Origin: Podaxis mareebaensis
Taxonomy: Eukaryota; Basidiomycota; Agaricomycetes; Agaricales; Agaricaceae
NCBI GenBank assembly: GCA_018524725.1
Contig: JAEUWP010000630.1
Coordinates: 1 to 64,000 of the forward strand
Length of the DNA stretch: 64,000 nucleotides
Reading direction: 5' to 3'
Positions 32,546 to 44,854 of this stretch are shown here, piece by piece. Both the position numbers and the translations under genes were made by a program. Every line of letters begins with the position of its first letter. The first letter of the stretch is position 1. Under the pieces are notes generated by a model that saw only the letters and a program-made list of their open reading frames with translations, had not been told where the DNA came from and ran no database searches.

Positions 32546-33876
32546 TGACTGTAGCGCGAAGATGCGAGAATTTCGATGTATAAGCCATATTACGCCGTCT
32601 CCTGAAAACATTTGATGAATACGTCAAACTTCTCAACACGCGTCGGGAACCTGGAGGGGTTCAATTCCGGAGCAAGTCAATTCAGTACCGCTACTGAGAT
32701 CTTTACAACTCATATTGTCCATGCCCTCATTCCCCTCCAGAACTCTGCTTCCACATGACATGTATAGGATTCCGGGGTTGTGAATTTCCGGACAAGAATT
32801 CCGCGTGACGTAGTCCTCATTGAGCGTGTGAATCATTCGCCTCTCAGTTCCCTCATTGACAGTTGTAGACAACGGTCCCCACACGTCACGCTCAGTGATA
32901 GTCTTGTTTAGAGGGCGATCGCTGGTATCGTAGGCAGTGATATGGGGAGATGCAAAAGGAAGGGAAGAAAATCAAAAACGACACGAGGGAGAGAGAGGTT
33001 GTATATTCACACCTTTTGTAGACATTTCCTCAGGGATTCTGGTCTAAAGACATCCATTTCTCACCTGACGGACTACTTACAAAGACCGTCAACTTCCAGG
33101 ATAAGCAGTGATATATTCCTTAGGATTTCCAGGTTGAACGTCAGCCGGCCTGTTTCAAGTGGCACCGTTCAATGCCTCGTATTCAATCATTCATTATACC
33201 CCAAAATGTCAGCCCCATACGGCCACCAATCGTCACGTAAGCCTGTCGGCGTTTTGTAGATTGCGTATTGTCAGACAAGTGAAGCAATTGCACAAAGAGA
33301 TGAACCCCTGTATTCTGTGTACACCTGACTCGGACATCCGGAGTCCGCAGCTTACACACCACCAAAGTGGGTGTTGCCTTTTGATCCCAATTCCAAAACA
33401 TTCCAGATGTTCTCCAAGAGCTAGGCCTCAGGACAAGGATTCGTCTGAAAGGAAAAATGAACGACAGGGATGTCATCTTGGTGTAGACGGTTGTCCCAGC
33501 TCATGAGTCATGTGGCTAGATGATGCAATAGCACGTTTGCGGAGAGATCAATATACATCTCCAACTGGGTAAACGGGCGTTCATGTTCAATGCTATAACA
33601 GGCCAGGGCTAACACTTGAGGTCTATTCTTGAGGATACTTTCATAAAATTCCTTAAATTGAATTTACGGTGATGGTTTTCCGGAGTCCTGGCTTGAGGCA
33701 CCTACAGATCCGCCAGCGATAATCAACTTCCAAGATACCTGCCAGAATCTGACAGTGCATTCCGCATGAACGTGTCGTACATACCGAAACGCCTTCCTAG
33801 CCCCTGTAGGACTTCTTGTTGTTTTTTTTCCGGTGCTTGAACTTTCCCGGAGACAAAATATGGGTAGCCATCGAAG

Positions 33877-33883
33877 TATAAAG
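33877..33883 (+). promoter_or_regulatory. TATA box, mycocypin-like gene 2
   Basis: TATAAAG, 73 bp before the ATG, in the same context as copy 1. Confidence 0.6.
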
Positions 33884-33955
33884 CTGCTGCAACGTCCCTA
33901 CTACTGCAGTATCAAACGACTCTTGCATCTTCTACCTCACTAACAGCAATTCGAA

Positions 33956-34670
33956 ATGACTTTGAAGGAAGGCACTTACCGCATCCGCTTTGTCCCCATC
34001 TCCGTTCAGCCCCCCTTCTTGGGTGGTTTGTATGCCACTGCTACAGATATTGGCGAACCCCTTCTCGCAGAGCCAGAGGATCCCAATAATGCTACCGTCG
34101 TCTGCGTCACATACTTTCTAATTCGAATTCACACTTACTGACGTCGATCTAGTGGGAGGTCCACCGCAATGCCGAGACCGGCAGGTATACCATAACCCAA
34201 CCCGGCTTCCAGATCAAGGCCAAAAACATTGTGTTGGGTCCTGGCCCTGTCCTCATGGGATGGAGCCTTTCCAATCCTTCCAAGAGTTTCCCGGGCGGGA
34301 ATATCTTGTTCAGGGTCGACTACACGGAATTCGACATTCAGCCTGTCGGAGAGGGGGAAAATGTGATATATAGGTATGTACTACATATACACATGCCCGG
34401 ACGTGGAGCCCTTGGCTTCAAAAGTTCAGACACTGATGTTATCCTAGTATCAGGGTCCCCAACCCGGAGGGTGTCCACAATATTGGGCTGGACTGCGAGT
34501 TCTATGTGACTGAGCGCGACCACGTCGTAAGTCCATGTCTGCTCATATAAAAGACCACAAGCCTAACTCGTTGACTTTTGAATCAGCTTGTCAGTCAAGC
34601 GTTTTGGTCTAATCGTTTCCAACGCCGCCCTCACCCTCACTGGGAATTCATTCCTGTCGAGAGGAACTAA
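33956..34670 (+). CDS. Mycocypin-like protease inhibitor, copy 2
   Basis: Exons 33,956-34,099; 34,153-34,373; 34,448-34,526; 34,587-34,670, phase-consistent, 175 residues. Exon 1 and exon 3 have the same lengths as in copy 1. Exon 2 is 6 bp longer (QIKAKN where copy 1 has KNKN) and the C-terminus is extended by four residues (VERN). The key blocks GGLYATAT, WEVHRNAETGRYTIT, GPGPVLMGWSLSNP and PHWEFIP are kept. All splice sites are canonical, and intron differences are more frequent than exon differences, so both copies look functional. Same function call and same doubts as copy 1. Confidence 0.6.
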
Positions 34671-36665
34671 ACGATGGACATCAAGAAAGTCTGAGTATCA
34701 GCGAGAGCGAATATCTGTACAAGTTAAATTTTGTTAGCTCAAAGTTGGGTGCATGACGACGAAATGGAATAAAGAGGCGAACTTTTGCCAGACTTCTGAA
34801 GCTCCATGCATCGCAAGAAACTTGCCTTAGAGAACCAGGTTAAGGTATAATTGAACTGCACATTGCTACCTTCCCCGTGACCATGCCACCCATCTGCTCT
34901 TGGCCAGAACCAAGTCCCGAGGCCCTAACGCACGTTGTAATTGCCCACGAGAAGCCGTTGCTGACAACATCAGATCTGATAGATAACGATGGGAGTGTCT
35001 AGGCCGCCCTACAGGCGCAGGGAACACTCAGTTGATGAGAGCATGATGTGATCGAGACACCCGAAAGCCACCTCAGGGTAATCTATAGATGGTCCATGAA
35101 TGTTGGAACTGTCGGCACCTAGATAGTGTTGCGATCAGCGAAATGAGCCTTCTGCCCAAATTCTGCAGTAAGATTCTGACTCAATCTATAGCAGGATGAA
35201 AAGTGACCAGAAGGACGCTTCAAATAATGTTCAGGGTGCCGGTAGTAGGGCTGCGCTTGACAACATGTCAAGGCCTGGGACATCCTGTAGGTTTTCGAGG
35301 CAGACAAAACGTCAGTATCGGGCGCCAACGTCATGTCCTTCGCCGGGACAAATCTAGAATCCGATACTGACGGTGTGTCGAACACAAACGATATTTCGTT
35401 GAATGATTGGAAACGGAGTACGTCTCATCATTTGCGTCTCTCGATGTTCGAGAGCACAGAACCACTTTAGCGTTTTCCCTCCTTCATTATACTTTCACAA
35501 CCCTCCCATCCCAGATCCATTCAGGCTTTGCACCAGTGATGTCGAAGTACGCAGTAAAGCAACTCTAGCACGTTCCTTTCCGACCTCACTGTCTGAGGAA
35601 TTGGGCACTTTCAGCCCAACCCTCTTTCGCTCAACCATATTTGAAATATGAGGCGTAACACATAGCCCGTACTGTCTGTCCTCCCGAACGAAACTTGGAC
35701 GCAAGCTTAACATTGAACATTGATTGATACATGCTCACCGCATCTTAGTAACAAGCCTGTAGTGATATACTTCATTATATCAATAATGGTTCTTCACAGC
35801 TCTTATTTGTTCGAGGATCAACACCTGTCCGCCTCAACTGACTTATCTGTGCTCAGCCCTCAGTGCTTTACGTTCCGATGCCACTGCCGCTGAATCGAGT
35901 ATGAGCCCCGTTCACTTGTCTGAGCCACCGAAAGCACCAATCAAGCTGGTTATCTGCTTCTACATATACTTCCTAGGGATATGTGGGGACAAGCCTGATA
36001 CTTAAGCTGCAATTGTCTCAGCACCTGTACAGTGCAGATTTGTGTGAGTGTCATAAACTGAAGCAGCCAGAGAATCTAGAACTTCTATTACTTGCTGAAC
36101 CTAAGCTTGCTCGTGGCATCCGCATGGTACCAGATGGTACCAAACGCCCTGATAGGCCTTCGTCGACCGATCATGATCGAGGTAGGCCACGTTTCTGTAA
36201 TTCCGGTTCCCTTCGCGTTTATCATTTGACCACTTTGTCCGATCACTCAGCCGAGAATGCACTAATGACATCACTCCAGTACCTCAGGCGCAGCCATACG
36301 CATAAAAACGACGATATATTGAAAAAGATGTGTGATGGTTAGGGTATACGCATCGGTGGTATCTAAGGAGAAGTAAACGATGTACAAGGAGCTACTCTAC
36401 AATGTGGCAATAAGCAAAAGCAGGAACCCAAAGACGGGCAGAACGAAGAGACTAAGTAGTAGAGGTGTGGAAAGGCACACGATGGGGGCATATGAGGTAA
36501 GATAATAAGTTGGTGATACAGCCGAGAAGTATGTGATATGATGGATAATGATAAACCGTCCATGGCGCGATATAGAGGAGAGATGATAGACAACCAACGG
36601 CGTGAAGTTGTGAAATAATTACAGAGAAAATATGTCGCGTGAAACGGATGGAGGATGAGACGCGC
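34671..36665. other. 3' flank of copy 2 and intergenic DNA
   Basis: To about 35,460 this is the duplicated flank. From there to the end of the DUF6699 gene nothing coding is recognisable. Short frames at 35,403-35,651 and 35,983-36,342 have no family features. Confidence 0.45.
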
Positions 36666-37337
36666 TCACTGTTTGAGCCTCAGCCTCCAAACATTAGGTC
36701 TCTCCGTTTTTGAGAGACCTTTAAAGCGATGGGCTCCAGTAAGGAAATCCACTCGCTTGACACCCTTTGCCTTCTCCTGCTCCATGAGCAGTGGGTTAGA
36801 GACGTGGCGCTCGAAACGGTTGTAGTATGCCCGGGCAACCTCTTTCTGCTTCTCTGGGGTTTCCCTGTCATATTCTACTTGTGAGACAGGAAGCCTGAGA
36901 GCTCTGTAGAGCCCGTAGAGGACGTCGGAGATAGTGACGTAGGATTTGGACGACGCAGAGATGACTATCTCCCATGGGAGATGGCGGGATACGAGCGTGA
37001 TTGAGGGCTCGGGGGGGTCTGTGGCCGGGTCATTGCGGATCCTCTGTAAATGGAGGTTGTCACGCATAGCTGGGTTGGCGACAGGGTCGAGTGACACATC
37101 GAAGTTGAACGGTGGGATGTCTAATGCACCATGGATGTTCGATGAAATACTCAGAGCGAGTCCATTTGGAGAGATGGAGAATGAAGATGTGGAAGAAGGC
37201 GAGTGTACATGAGCAAGGGGTTGATGTAGCTGTTGAGGCGTGCGAGGTCCAGGGCTGGAGAGTGTGGAAGACGTTGAAACAGGGGATGGGTAGCCATCTA
37301 AAGCGAACCGAACCCTTCTGTTGGGATCTCTGGTCAT
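36666..37337 (-). CDS. DUF6699-domain protein
   Basis: First in-frame ATG at 37,337 (MTRDPNRRVRF), stop at 36,666, 223 residues, one exon. A Ser/Pro-rich N-terminal half precedes a C-terminal DUF6699 fold of mushroom proteins: FNFDVSLDP, then PSITLVSRHLPWEIVISAS, SYVTISDVLYGLYRALRLPVS and the closing GVKRVDFLTGAHRFKGL. Function is unknown in all members. The open frame extends upstream to 37,475 but without an ATG, so I chose the shorter form. Confidence 0.75.
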   Translation of the reverse strand: MTRDPNRRVRFALDGYPSPVSTSSTLSSPGPRTPQQLHQPLAHVHSPSSTSSFSISPNGLALSISSNIHGALDIPPFNFDVSLDPVANPAMRDNLHLQRIRNDPATDPPEPSITLVSRHLPWEIVISASSKSYVTISDVLYGLYRALRLPVSQVEYDRETPEKQKEVARAYYNRFERHVSNPLLMEQEKAKGVKRVDFLTGAHRFKGLSKTERPNVWRLRLKQ

Positions 37338-37475
37338 TGCGGTAAGGGCTGCGTGTAATATGTCTGTAGGGGTTGAAAAGTGAATGGGAGACTGGTCCAC
37401 AGCATAGCGAGGCTTATAAGTGCAGAGGAGATAATGACAAGATCTGGGAGATCGCAGTCGTTGACTCACAGACAC

Positions 37476-40400
37476 TCATCTGAGATAAGATCAGGGTCGC
37501 CCAGTCCAAAACCGGTGCCGACCCCACGTCATTCTCACACCTCCGCACTGCTTAATTGCTGTTAAACCCCTCCTCCCCTGGCTTGTGAGCCTCGAGGCAA
37601 TGCATCTACACGTCGTACTATGACCTCTCTGTCCGCCCGTATTCATGACGACTTGGACATCCTTACGCCAAGCGTACGTACCCTCGCCTTTCTCCGGCCC
37701 ACTGAAACATGGGCTACTTCCCCCATCATAGTTGCCGCCCCGCAGCCTGCTGTACATATACTGGGGAATATCTGACATGTCATGCCACGTACTCTACCGA
37801 GGCCGACAAATAATGATAGGAGACATAACAACGATCCGCAGGACCAGTCTTTACCCATAGACACAGCCACGTCACGCATTTGTCTGGAGTTGTCACTCAG
37901 AACCAGTGCTAGAATTTTTCTCCCAGCGTCTACTGGGCGCCCATTCACTTCGCTTCTCCTGAATGCCATCCGCTCCTGTCTCTTGATCCACGGGCGCTAC
38001 GAAGGACTGTGCTCGTTATGTAATTGATCCTATAAACCGAGGCGGTGTCCAAGCAGAGTGGAGACTCGACAAAGCAATTTGGCAACTACAATTTTCATGT
38101 GCTCAAGAGAACCGTGGACAGCATCTTCTCCGCTATGTGCGCAAATGTCTAACCAATCCGCAGGTAGCATGTAGATGACCACGAATGATTACTCTTTCAC
38201 CAAGCGCCCGAGTTCCCACCTCGGCTGGTTGCTGGATCCATCCGTAGCTTATCTATCGTCAGCAGTGGCAATACAATGTGGATTAGCTCAAAAATTCTGC
38301 TTTTTATCCTCCACAACGGCTTAGGTCTACTGTTGGATTGAAAGTAGACAAAAGTTTCTTTGCCGAACCATGCCATCTTAACGGTGTGGTCACATGTAGA
38401 ATATGGTTGCAAGATACTATCTTCCTGGCCTCTGGCTCATAGAGGCCTCGAATTGTTGGTGGCGCTATCCCCGCAACTCTACAGCGGTGTCTTCCTTGCA
38501 TTGCTGAGGTAAGATACTCATGATCTCGGACGTCCCTACCAATTTTGGTACGTATAGAAGCAAGTATTGGAATATCACAAAAGTTTATGAGCATTTAGTC
38601 CGGCACACAGCACCGTAACCTCTTCTAATAGTAAGTGGTTCCCTGTACGGCCTCAAGTTGCCATTTCTCCGAAGTTTGTCTGACAATGTGCACAGGTCTT
38701 CTATACGCTGTCCCAGGACGCAGCCCTACCGCTGAGTTTGCTTGATAGCCCTCTTTTTTCATCTCGCACCCTTCCGGCCGCTCGCCTTGCCGCGGCCATT
38801 CACCCGCGGCTGCAACACGCGATCCAGCGGTCATTCTCAGCAGTTCTTAGCAACACCCCGGCCTTATTCAGTTATGCCTGAAATCCGGAGGTTGCACTGT
38901 GATTGAGGAAGCACGACACGGTGCTGCGGGACAGATAGGGGCTACGGAGATCAACAGAAACTACGGAGATCAAGAAAAAGCTTTTTTCTTACCGTGAGCA
39001 AAGCAACCTCGAACAATGTTACTCAGCGAGTGAATTCTCCAATACACTGGTTTCATTGGCCCAGACAAAGCGAACTCGCTTGGACTCTTCGGTATGCGTG
39101 AGTACTGATGAACAACAACCGAAGCACCTGCCAAGTGTTGATTATTCTTGGGATTGACACCAGCATCGGTTTACTCGGTTTCTATAAGTGTGGCTGTTAT
39201 GATAAGTGGGGATGCTCCTCATCACTCCAGGTCGCTTTTAAGGCTATCAGAACACTGATATCGAAACCCAGTCTAACCATAAGTCATGAACGCAGCAAAG
39301 TGGCACATGGGCGCTGCACTGTGCACAGGATGGCTTTGCCATTGCTCCTTGCCCAAGTTATTCTCGTTCAGCAGAACAACAATACAGAGGGGCCAGGTAA
39401 AGAGACCCACTAGTATTCCCTTTTACACGGTCGAAATTGGAAAAGGACTTAAAACCTCAAAGCTTCATTTCCCCATACAGCGTTTCCTGTACACGGAGGC
39501 TTCCAATACAAGATCCATGGTGACATTGCTGCAAACGCTAGCGCAGCGGACACCACTATTCTAGTCACCTGAATCACACGAAACGATATCTTTCAAGAAG
39601 TGACCTTGCAAGTTAATTCAAGTACGTAACAAACCTGCGCCCACAACGAACATACAACGTCGCCGTGAATTGGATTGAGCATGTGGTCAACCGGTACAGA
39701 AGGGAAGGATTATAGTAGCTCCAGCCGGCAACCCGGCCGGAAGTATCCTGAAGAAGGCCTCTCAGCCATATCCTCAATCAACTCGAGTCATCGCCATTCA
39801 GTTAGATGTCATGAGACTCTTCACCACAAACTTGGGAATAGGAACAGTCAGAATTTAACGAGTCTATTTTTTACTGGCGATGGCATGTATGGGGTCCTTT
39901 TCAGTTTGAGGGTACTGACATCTAACTATTGATTTTACTCTCAGGCGCTTGAACAAGGAGAGGCCCGACGGAAGCGGATGAGCGACATTGGTGTCCAAAT
40001 AGGAAGGCTGACAGACAGGGGCTTACTCGGAAGCTCATTAGAGACATCCAATACTTCAAGAAGATTGATGCGTAAACCTTGTTTGACTGCTGGGTGTAGC
40101 TGCATTTATTAGCATGAAAGATAAAACCGAGTGTATGAGCTTGCAGCTGAAGAAGTCCTGTTACCTATCCATGCTGGACTTGATTCTTTACCAAGGAATT
40201 TTTTTCCCGGATATCAATATCTCTGGACTATGACCATCGATAAAACTTCTGACACCAGGTATCTTTCCTACATAAACCTCTTGTAGGTAACCCTGGAAGG
40301 CGAATGATTTGAGAGCGGTATATATTGCGGGCCGGCCCTTACTTCCGTTACGCTCCCCAAAACGGGTAAACATGGGAACAGTCATTACCATTCTTAAACA

Positions 40401-41729
40401 CAACGTCAGTCAGATGTATCCTTGGAACTACTACAGTCGCGGACAAGCAAAGCCGACAAACTTGACTGTCTAAGGAACGGCTCGTTGAATTCCTCTCAAG
40501 CTCCGCGGATGAACTCAGAATGATTTTAGACGTCGAAAAACACATCTTCCTTAATTTTCTCATGGTTTTTTGGTTCCGGCCATAAATTTTGGTCAAATTT
40601 TTGCAAAGATAGCACCAGAATTCAATGAATCTAAGATACAATAGCATCTGAATGCATCATAGCCTGCCGAGAAACGGCACGGTGACCCTTCTGCTTCTGA
40701 ACCGCCCATGCCGCTGCCTTCCCTGTCAGGCCAACCCTGTAGGCACTCATGAATCGCCAGGATCGATTCACAAACCGGCGGATAACATCAACCGGACATG
40801 AATCGAATGCCTCGATGGCTGCTTTCTTGGCTTTATCAAATGTCCACTACCATGCCCATCATCCTAACTTGAAATCCTTCCCTTCCCAAATCAGCCGTCC
40901 ACTCATGGTGATCATCTTCCAATGCATCCCGGTATAGCCCATCATCCTCATTCTCAGACTCAGAGTCCACCCATCGTGGTTTGATATAATCCATGTCTCG
41001 GGTGGGGCCTTCTTCATCTGAGTTTTTGGCATTGTCTGAAACATCGCCACTAGGCAACACCTCAGTGCCAAGCCCTCCATCAACATCCACCTCCATTGTG
41101 TTTTCGAGAGCATGTTGCTCATGACTCGGAGTGACACTCTCACTGGTGACACTCTCGCTAGCGACCCTGGGCTGGTTTCAGAGCCCAGATATGTTACGTT
41201 TGCACATTTTCTGTCAGCCCATAGCAGTAGGTAGAGAATGTTATAAAAGAATAAAAAATTAATTACACAACAACCGTTCGTTAGACTTTCTTCTAACTTC
41301 AGGTTTACACTCAATTCCACGAAATGAATCGAATGCAACACTTTCCATAATTTTTGAATGTGATTTGGGTCCCCGGCCATAATTTTCGCTGTCATAAGAT
41401 GAAACGGCACTTTGTGAACGAACCGCTCATCAGAATTTCTCCTTTCTGGGCCCAATGAACTCCCCTTAACGAGATCTATCGATTGAGCATGTTTTCCCAC
41501 GAATCAAAACTACTCTACTGAGTTGGTCGGTTTTGGTTGTCCACGACTGTACACCAGTCTTCGCCCAGTCGCTTGCTTGCTATGCATGACGCGCATTCCT
41601 AGGTGACATGATGGATAGCGAGTATTTGACGAAAAAGGGTGTACATATGATAAATTATCAACAGGGCTTGTCAACGAATGTAGCGTCACAAATTTCACTA
41701 TCTGATTAAGTCCTAGACGAAACCCGTCG
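37476..41729. other. Gene-poor 4.2-kb stretch
   Basis: No recognised gene. Frames noted without support: 37,620-38,027 plus (one internal TGA), 39,108-39,564 plus, and an acidic reverse frame at 40,836-41,096 (EVDVDGGLGTEV, then DSESENEDDG). Two diverged segments sharing a GGCCATAA(A)TTTT core (about 40,480-40,640 and 41,270-41,420) point to an old repeat. A short direct repeat, CTACGGAGATCAA, occurs at 38,942 and 38,961. Confidence 0.45.
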
Positions 41730-43821
41730 TCAAGTTGACGATTCTTGGATGTCAATAATGGCATTCTCTATCAACGTTTCAACCCCTTCATGTCTGGGTT
41801 TGATGTCAACTTTGAAAGGGTCAGGAACACTGCATTTGGAATAAGCGTAAGGCACAGTCAAGGACAATTGTGAATTGACTCACGAAATAACTCCAGTCGT
41901 CATGTGAACTTTGTCCCAGTTCTCTTTAAGAGCTGTTTCAATAGTAAAGCAGGCGAGAACCGTCGAGACAACAGAATAGAGAGAATGGAGGGCAAAGTAT
42001 CTGCCTGGACATATCCTGCCAAGCCATCAGTCTACAGATTGTGGTGGCAGTTGCTGATAAGAGACAAACCGGCGTCCAAAACCAAACGTATACGCGAGGG
42101 GATCTCTCACGTCAGGATCAAGTTTGCCGTCCTTGAGGAAGCGTTCCGGTATAAACTTCTCGGGTTCCGGGTAGGCCTCGGGATCATGCGTCACGGCCCT
42201 GGTTAAAGAATAAATCCCTCGAATACAACATACAAGCATGGGAAATTTGTACCAAGTATTGCCAATAACGGCCGAGCCTTTTGGGATAAAATATCCTTTG
42301 TACACGTCGTCCTCGCTCGTTGCGTGTGCGACGGCTAGAAGATAGTTTGAGTATTCATCGGTGTGAAAAACCAGTATTCAGGAGTACGAACCAAGTGGTG
42401 TAACATTCTGCCACCTCATGACTTCCTTGCACAGTGCATTCACATAAGGAAGATTGGGCTGGTCATCGAAATCCGGTAGGCGATCACGCCCAACAACTGC
42501 ATCGATCTCAGCCTGCGCCTTCCGTTGTGCATCAGGATGCAGAGCCACCGCCAGGAAAAAAATGAGGTTTGCGGCAACACTCTGTAAAACAAGTTCAGAG
42601 AGTACGTTCACAAGTACTTTTGTGACCCACTGTATCAGCGCCCCCTGACGGCCGGAAGGATGTAACCGTTAGTTGAGTCCGGCGAACCAGCTTCACTGAA
42701 CCCTTACCTCCGAAGGCAATTCCAGTAGCATCTTGAATCACTTGAAGAACCTCCGGGTCTTCGGTATCAGCATTGTCCAGCATGGTTTTGGCGATGCAGG
42801 GCCTTGCTTGACCTTGTGTCTATCCAGGGTAAGTACGGAAGAATTGATTATATCAGTAAACAACAACTCACCATATTTTCTCTCAGTTGTGCGAAGGCAT
42901 CAGTTCTTAAGGCATGTACATACTTCCCCCAATCTGCAGCCTGTCTCTTGAAACTCGCCCCTGGGAACCATGATGGCAGGTATTTGAGGAAAGGAAATAT
43001 GTCGACGTAGTATGTCCCAAAGATTCCGGCAATGGATAGACTAAGTAATGCAGTTTCGGCAATCTCAATGAATGGGTCCTTGTTGTCTTTAATGTCCATG
43101 GCATACACTCCTTCCATAATGCTCGCAGTCAAGTTTCTGGAAGATATCTTAAGTTGTGCTTAGGTGTGGGATAGGATGACTTACTGGCGGATGTGGGATT
43201 CAAATTCAGTGGGGTCCTGGAGCAAGTGTTGTAAAAGTAATCTAGAGTGTTTGGCATGAACCGGGTAAAGCGATCGGATTGCTGATTGACTGAAATGTTC
43301 ATTGAATATCCGGCGACGCTGCCTCCACTTCAGCCCGTAGTTCATGAAGGCAAAATTCCAATGCCATCCAATACTGGCTCTCAAGGCTCAGAGAAGTCGT
43401 CAGAAGAGTAAAATAAAACGTGAACGTACAGCTCATTGAGCATTGGGAAGCGTATACGATCAGAGTAAATCGCGGATCGTTTCCCCATCAGCTCTGTGAT
43501 TGCTTTGACCGAATCTAGGATGATTACTTGCTGACCCAAGACGTTGATCGACATTATTTCACCTGTTCAAGTCTCAGTACACTGGGCCCAGGCCGCGTTT
43601 AACAGAAAAGAACACTGACCATATTGTTTGGCCCAGTTATGGTAGGTCAACCAAGGACTATCCTGAGGACAATCGAACAAATTACCCACGAGCGGGAGGG
43701 GCTTTGGACCAGGGGGCAGTGGTAAGTTGGGCTTCGACGGCCGCCTGATAAGGCGATGGATGACCCAAATCACGGTGGTTAGAATGGGGAGAAGCCCTAG
43801 AGTCTTGGTAGTCAACATCAT
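41730..43821 (-). CDS. Cytochrome P450 monooxygenase, tandem copy A
   Basis: Eleven exons, all phase-consistent: 43,821-43,620; 43,562-43,430; 43,379-43,185; 43,136-42,872; 42,819-42,708; 42,644-42,631; 42,581-42,392; 42,334-42,253; 42,198-42,070; 42,015-41,884; 41,829-41,730; 517 residues. It has an N-terminal membrane anchor and a proline hinge (LPLPPGPKPLPLVGN). The I-helix is GGADT. The ExxR is in KEVMRW, followed by the PERF-type FIPERF. The heme loop is FGFGRRICPG with its cysteine ligand. An ER-anchored haem monooxygenase of the broad CYP2-like fungal group; the substrate cannot be inferred. The exon coding GGADT is only 14 nt. Confidence 0.92.
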
Positions 43822-43865
43822 TGCTGAAGAGGAGATGTCGTGCGGGAAGGATGCACATCGCGAGA

Positions 43866-43875
43866 GTATATAAAC
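43866..43875 (-). promoter_or_regulatory. TATA box of P450 copy A
   Basis: GTATATAAAC on the plus strand (GTTTATATAC on the coding strand), about 45 bp before the ATG. Copy B has a matching TATATA box at the same distance. Confidence 0.55.
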
Positions 43876-44854
43876 TTGGGCAAGTTTACGAGAGACGGCT
43901 CTGGGAAGGTTTGGAAGTATAAACGTAACTCCATATGCGCAGCTTCTGTGGTGAGACGTTCGCTTCCATTCGGTGGGTTTATCCACTGACAGGTCTTTAG
44001 AAGCGTCTTCACAAGTGGCTTCATGTCACATGTGGGCGAAGATCAAGTAGGCGTTAGGCCTTAAAAACTTCACGTAATCACTTACAACCTGTTTCCGGTG
44101 GCGTGCTCACAGCCTTCATCTTCAGTAGTTCACGTATTAAATGAACAGCGAAAGACCTGGTTCATGGTGGGAGTGGCGGCGGAACGTGGTCATTTGAAGG
44201 TGTTTGGAACGTCACAGTGGGAGGATCATCTGTCAATGCTCCTAACGTCCCACCGTTGCATAAGAATAGGCTTTCTTACCCGATGTGATAAGGGTCGTTG
44301 CGAATAGATCAAGAATATCACTCAAGCTCTAGAACTCTCCCAGAGCAGGTGCAAACACACCACACCGAAGTTGCCATGCATAACAAGCATGAGTTGGAGA
44401 TCAAAGGAGGCGTCCAGTCTGGAGTACGGCAAGGGGGTTGATAAAGCACGACAGCGTAAAGACAATCAAGGTCTCAGTAAGTAACCACAAGGTGTTAGAG
44501 CAAATTACATTGGACTTGACGCATTATGGAATCAAGTGTGGCTCCTGCTTCGGGGTGCGTGCAAAAGAACGCGGTGCTAGTATAACCTGCCTTCTGAACA
44601 AGACAGTGCTCGGGGGTACTCAAGAGTGGATGCGTATATTTCGAAGCCAAGTTGCCTAAAAGGAGAGGCCATAAAGGCGCAACCGATAGATATCATGGGG
44701 GATAAGTATCATTGGTTCGCTTCTCAGAGGATAGGAGCGGAAAATTGTATTCGAATTTGGAAGGTATATAACAGGAACTTCGGGGCTTTCAGGTGACCTC
44801 GGTGAGTATTTCAGAATTGGATCTTGTTCTGATTTGCAAAGGTCCATGATTCAG
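43876..44854. other. Spacer between the two P450 copies
   Basis: No gene. Its left half (to about 44,340) is the duplicated upstream region of copy A and aligns with 47,040-47,470 upstream of copy B. Shared words include GGATCATCT and AGAATAG. The repeat unit is therefore about 3.1 kb and includes promoter and gene. Confidence 0.5.

Larger units (their letters stand above)
32575..35460 (+). repeat. Segmental duplication, copy 2
   Basis: About 2.9 kb, direct orientation, partner of 28,665-31,480. It begins within 30 bp of the right end of the MITE-like element, so the element marks the duplication joint. Its second half keeps a full inhibitor gene. The first half shows frame-breaking differences from copy 1. 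Confidence 0.85.

Noticed and set aside
37620..38027. Forward frame of about 136 codons with one TGA
   Set aside because: No domain, no splice support, and an equally long reverse frame overlaps it.
40836..41500. Overlapping reverse frames, one acidic
   Set aside because: No family match or convincing splice join; kept only as a remark in the gene-poor stretch.
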